Part shown: piece by piece, positions 7,261 to 8,325 of the stretch
How positions within the stretch are numbered: the stretch's first letter is position 1
Layout of the letters: every line of letters starts with the position of its first letter
Assembly: GCA_045592225.1 (NCBI GenBank)
Contig: JAZNUH010000157.1
Location: 1 to 8,325, forward strand
Length of the DNA: 8,325 nucleotides
From: JAZNUH01 sp045592225
Lineage (GTDB): Bacteria; Bacillota; Clostridia; UMGS1883; UMGS1540
Direction of reading: 5' to 3'
Translations under genes and position numbers: made by a program
Notes under the pieces: generated by a model
What the model was told of the DNA's origin: nothing
Database searches by the model: none
Seen by the model: the letters and a program-made list of their open reading frames with translations, nothing else

Positions 7261-7290
7261 TGGGCAGGGGGCAATTAAACCCTCTGCCCA
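7261..7290 (+). terminator. Probable terminator after the phosphate carrier gene
   Basis: TGGGCAGGGGG (7261-7271) pairs with CCCTCTGCCCA (7280-7290) over 11 bp with one G-T wobble and an 8-nt loop, 7 bp after the stop. The downstream tail is only loosely T-rich (TTCTCAAAATTTT), so termination may be partial. Confidence 0.65.
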
Positions 7291-7326
7291 TTCTCAAAAT
7301 TTTGTTAAAAATTTTTAATTTTTTGC

Positions 7327-7355
7327 TTGACATATATAATTTTCTCTGCTATAAT
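7327..7355 (+). promoter_or_regulatory. Consensus sigma-A promoter of the tRNA-Leu gene
   Basis: TTGACA (7327-7332), a 17-bp spacer and TATAAT (7350-7355) match both consensus hexamers exactly, and TGC before the -10 makes it an extended -10 too. The start would be near 7362, giving a leader of about 17 nt before the tRNA. A very strong promoter is usual for stable RNA genes. Confidence 0.9.
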
Positions 7356-7378
7356 ATTATCTGTTGCAAGAACGAAAT

Positions 7379-7462
7379 GCGAGTGTGCTGGAACTGGCAG
7401 ACAGGCACGTTTGAGGGGCGTGTGCTAATGGCGTATGGGTTCAAGTCCCATCACTCGCACCA
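7379..7462 (+). tRNA. tRNA-Leu (anticodon GAG), CCA encoded
   Basis: The 84-nt gene folds as a class II tRNA. The acceptor GCGAGTG pairs with CACTCGC (7 bp). The D-arm CTG/CAG carries the AACTGGCAGA-type loop common to tRNA-Leu. The anticodon stem CACGT/GCGTG encloses TTGAGGG with anticodon GAG at 7413-7415. A 12-nt long variable arm follows, then the T-arm ATGGG/CCCAT with loop TTCAAGT. The discriminator A and CCA are encoded. It reads CUC and CUU codons. A consensus promoter precedes it and an intrinsic terminator follows one base after CCA, so it is a single-gene unit. Its 3' end is repeated twice downstream. Confidence 0.97.
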
Positions 7463-7463
7463 G

Positions 7464-7501
7464 AAAAAACGACAGCAATCAACAGATTGTTGTCGTTTTT
7501 T
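7464..7501 (+). terminator. Intrinsic terminator of tRNA-Leu (hairpin orientation 1)
   Basis: A 17-bp stem (7464-7480 with 7485-7501) has loop AACA, an A6 start and a T6 end, with one G7475-T7490 wobble. The A/T-flanked form would work in both directions. It sits one base after the tRNA CCA. Confidence 0.92.
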
Positions 7502-7505
7502 CAAC

Positions 7506-7678
7506 GAAATAAATCCTTGCGGATTTGTGAAATGTGCTTCGCACGTGAAATACACCTTCGGTGTATGAAATATTCGCTACGCGAATGTGTATTTATTTCA
7601 TTTCACAGAAAACGAAGTTTTCTATTTCACAATTTACGCAGTAAATTATTTCATATCGAGCAAAGCGAGATATTTCAC
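7506..7678. repeat. Modular array of seven mini-hairpins with GAAAT / ATTTC separators, copy 1
   Basis: Seven small hairpins with different stems lie in a row: AAATCC/GGATTT (7511-7526), GTGC/GCAC (7534-7544), TACACC/GGTGTA (7551-7565), ATTCGC/GCGAAT (7572-7586), AGAAAAC/GTTTTCT (7607-7623), AATTTAC/GTAAATT (7631-7647) and an imperfect ATATC/GATAT (7653-7673). Most loops are 3 nt. In the left half the separators read GAAAT (7506, 7529, 7547, 7567). In the right half they read the complement ATTTC (7595, 7600, 7624, 7648, 7672), so the whole could fold as one branched structure. The reading frames that cross it are by-products of the hairpins. I do not recognise a named family. Confidence 0.85.
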
Positions 7679-7733
7679 TAAAACCATTTTTTAAACTTGA
7701 TATTACTGCATTTTCAAGTAAATCCTATAAGAA

Positions 7734-7744
7734 CACTCGCACCA
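7734..7744 (+). repeat. 11-nt copy of the tRNA-Leu 3' end (acceptor strand + ACCA)
   Basis: CACTCGCACCA is identical to tRNA positions 7452-7462, the 3' acceptor strand plus discriminator and CCA. The base before it differs, so the match is exactly 11 nt. It runs straight into another intrinsic terminator, as the real gene nearly does. No tRNA body lies upstream. Confidence 0.8.
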
Positions 7745-7782
7745 AAAAAAGAAGTATTACCAAAGGTAGTGCTTCTTTTTTT
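7745..7782 (+). terminator. Intrinsic terminator behind the 11-nt tRNA end copy
   Basis: The stem 7744-7761 with 7765-7782 (A7GAAG...ACC with GGT...CTTCT7) has loop AAA and two G-T wobbles, ending in T7. It could work on both strands. Its sequence differs from the other two terminators in the array, yet its position after a tRNA end is the same. Confidence 0.88.
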
Positions 7783-7790
7783 ATCCCGAG

Positions 7791-7803
7791 GGGACTTGAA
7801 CCC
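7791..7803 (-). other. tRNA T-arm-like sequence on the minus strand
   Basis: On the minus strand this reads GGGTTCAAGTCCC, the form of a tRNA T-stem and loop. I cannot build a full cloverleaf around it: the outer T-stem pairs fail, and no matching acceptor strand is found upstream. It may be a decayed tRNA fragment or chance. Confidence 0.35.
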
Positions 7804-7825
7804 TGAGAGGGCGCGAGCCGTAAAT

Positions 7826-7846
7826 AAAACGGTTGATAACCGTTTT
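7826..7846. terminator. Bidirectional terminator-like hairpin
   Basis: AAAACGGTT (7826-7834) pairs perfectly with AACCGTTTT (7838-7846) around loop GAT, ending in a five-T run. No gene that it would serve is visible. Confidence 0.5.
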
Positions 7847-7927
7847 TAGGTGAGCGGTGCGCAGACCGGTACCGAAATGCGTAGCATTTGGGTCGACAAG
7901 CTCGTCGCAGTAAATAGCGCTACAATC

Positions 7928-7955
7928 AAAAAGCTGCTTTACAAGCAACTTTTTT
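7928..7955. terminator. Bidirectional terminator-like hairpin
   Basis: AAAAAGCTGCTT (7928-7939) pairs with AAGCAACTTTTT (7943-7954) with one C-A mismatch and loop TAC, followed by a further T. No gene that it would serve is visible. Confidence 0.5.
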
Positions 7956-7980
7956 CTTACGCTTTGTTACTGCTCCTCTT

Positions 7981-8061
7981 TCGCAAAAAGTCACGCTCGG
8001 CTTGCCTGTTCGCTTGTAAACGCACTCACAACGGCTCGCTGTCGCTACCACCTTTTTGCGA
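7981..8061. repeat. Wide inverted repeat in the spacer
   Basis: TCGCAAAAAG (7981-7990) and CTTTTTGCGA (8052-8061) are exact reverse complements 61 bp apart. Pairing can extend through CTTT and AAAG outside them with a 3-nt bulge. The interior is rich in GCTCG- and CGCT-like words. Confidence 0.6.
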
Positions 8062-8077
8062 GCAAAGCTATGCGTCT

Positions 8078-8095
8078 GTCCCATCACTCGCACCA
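8078..8095 (+). repeat. 18-nt copy of the tRNA-Leu 3' end
   Basis: GTCCCATCACTCGCACCA matches tRNA positions 7445-7462: the end of the T-loop, the T-stem 3' strand, the acceptor strand and CCA. The upstream bases diverge from the tRNA at once. Its length and position are like an attachment-site remnant at a tRNA 3' end. Confidence 0.88.
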
Positions 8096-8096
8096 G

Positions 8097-8134
8097 AAAA
8101 AACGACAACAATCTGTTGATTGCTGTCGTTTTTT
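8097..8134 (+). terminator. Terminator hairpin in inverted orientation (orientation 2)
   Basis: These 38 bp are the exact reverse complement of 7464-7501, while the bases on both sides match copy 1 without inversion. The stem is 17 bp with loop TGTT. In the plus-strand transcript the G-U wobble of copy 1 becomes an A8108-C8123 mismatch. Confidence 0.9.
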
Positions 8135-8138
8135 CAAC

Positions 8139-8311
8139 GAAATAAATCCTTGCGGATTTGTGAAATGTGCTTCGCACGTGAAATACACCTTCGGTGTATG
8201 AAATATTCGCTACGCGAATGTGGATTTATTTCATTTCACAGAAAACGAAGTTTTCTATTTCACAATTTACGCAGTAAATTATTTCATATCGAGCAAAGCG
8301 AGATATTTCAC
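8139..8311. repeat. Modular mini-hairpin array, copy 2
   Basis: This has the same seven hairpins and GAAAT/ATTTC separators as copy 1. With G8223, the first separator and hairpin arm GAAATAAATCC (8139-8149) is a perfect 11-bp complement of GGATTTATTTC (8222-8232), closing the left half of the array as one branched domain. Copy 1 has a mismatch at this point. Confidence 0.85.
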
Positions 8312-8325
8312 TAAAACCATTTTTT

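Larger units (their letters stand above)
7445..7692 (+). repeat. Long direct repeat, copy 1 (tRNA 3' end + terminator + hairpin array)
   Basis: These 248 bp recur at 8078-8325, exactly 633 bp downstream. By my alignment there are seven base differences. Six fall in the terminator hairpin and are all explained by its inversion; the seventh is T7590 versus G8223. Copy 1 starts inside the T-loop of the intact tRNA gene. Because copy 2 meets the window end, the full repeat length is not known. Confidence 0.95.
7783..8077. other. Hairpin-rich non-coding spacer between tRNA-end copies
   Basis: No credible protein gene lies here: frames through it lack ribosome binding sites and run into terminators or tRNA fragments. 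It contains a T-arm-like stretch (7791-7803, minus), hairpins at 7826-7846, 7875-7889 (AAATGC GTA GCATTT), 7894-7907 (CGAC/GTCG) and 7928-7955, the overlapping palindromes ACCGGT and CGGTACCG (7865-7874), and an inverted repeat spanning 7981-8061. No integrase or transposase fragment is visible. Confidence 0.7.
8078..8325 (+). repeat. Long direct repeat, copy 2 (runs into window edge)
   Basis: This is the second copy of 7445-7692 at a constant offset of 633 bp. It differs only by the inverted terminator hairpin and by G8223 in place of T7590. It may extend past the window. Confidence 0.95.

Noticed and set aside
7260..7568. 102-residue frame over the tRNA
   Set aside because: It crosses the phosphate-carrier terminator, the tRNA promoter, the whole tRNA-Leu gene and its terminator.
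7506..7678. CRISPR array
   Set aside because: The separators are only 5-7 nt and change polarity, and the inserts are self-complementary hairpins. There are no constant repeats with unique spacers and no cas genes.
7487..7681. 64-residue reading frame, almost identical to one at 8120-8314 (one residue differs)
   Set aside because: It is a translation of the mini-hairpin array. It starts within the terminator, has no ribosome binding site, and its duplication simply follows the DNA repeat. Such frames may be annotated as hypothetical proteins, but the palindromic structure explains them.
7693..7744. A second, degraded tRNA body ending at 7744 (TTCAAGT at 7713-7719)
   Set aside because: The T-loop-like word is 14 nt from the acceptor strand where 5 nt is needed, its flanks do not pair, and no anticodon arm or 5' acceptor strand is present.
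7850..8177. Frames on both strands in the spacer (89 residues plus, 83 residues minus)
   Set aside because: No start signals or recognisable domains; both run through the tRNA-end copy and terminator hairpin.

Overview
The window looks like chromosomal DNA of a moderately AT-rich gut-type member of the Clostridia, perhaps Oscillospiraceae or Ruminococcaceae. This rests on SD-led genes with sigma-A-type promoters, a KdpD-like kinase lacking its usual N-terminus, an Ldh2-family oxidoreductase beside a KDPG-type aldolase, and the style of small-hairpin repeat arrays. It is an inference from gene content; there is no rRNA or other direct marker.

Layout. Positions 1-268 (minus) hold the start of sfsA, cut by the window edge. 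A divergent promoter region (269-425) separates it from an Ldh2/malate-type dehydrogenase (426-1487) and a KDPG/KHG-family aldolase (1491-2138). These two form a tight operon closed by a terminator at 2153-2178. Next comes a two-component pair, a short KdpD-like histidine kinase (2228-3286) and an OmpR/KdpE-type regulator (3279-3980), overlapping by 8 bp. No kdpFABC transporter genes are in view. Then pyruvate kinase (4079-5494) and a Na+/phosphate cotransporter with a PhoU tail (5511-7253) lie 16 bp apart and look co-transcribed. A hairpin at 7261-7290 follows.

The last kilobase is the unusual part. A tRNA-Leu(GAG) gene (7379-7462) with a consensus promoter is followed by an intrinsic terminator and an array of small hairpins. 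The 3' end of this tRNA then appears twice more: 11 nt at 7734-7744 and 18 nt at 8078-8095. Each copy, like the real gene, is followed directly or after one base by an intrinsic terminator. The block from the tRNA 3' end through the hairpin array (7445-7692) recurs 633 bp downstream (8078-8325, running into the window edge). It is identical apart from one substitution and an exact inversion of the 38-bp terminator hairpin. The picture is a chain of short units, each headed by a tRNA 3' end and a terminator, with no integrase or credible protein gene in view. Repeated insertion of tiny non-autonomous elements at the tRNA 3' end, or tandem duplication, would both explain it.

How the genes may work together. 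The dehydrogenase and aldolase plausibly handle 2-oxo acids from sugar-acid breakdown. Pyruvate kinase and the phosphate carrier join the last ATP-forming step of glycolysis with phosphate supply. The kinase/regulator pair probably senses a membrane or ionic signal. These functional links are inferred from adjacency.
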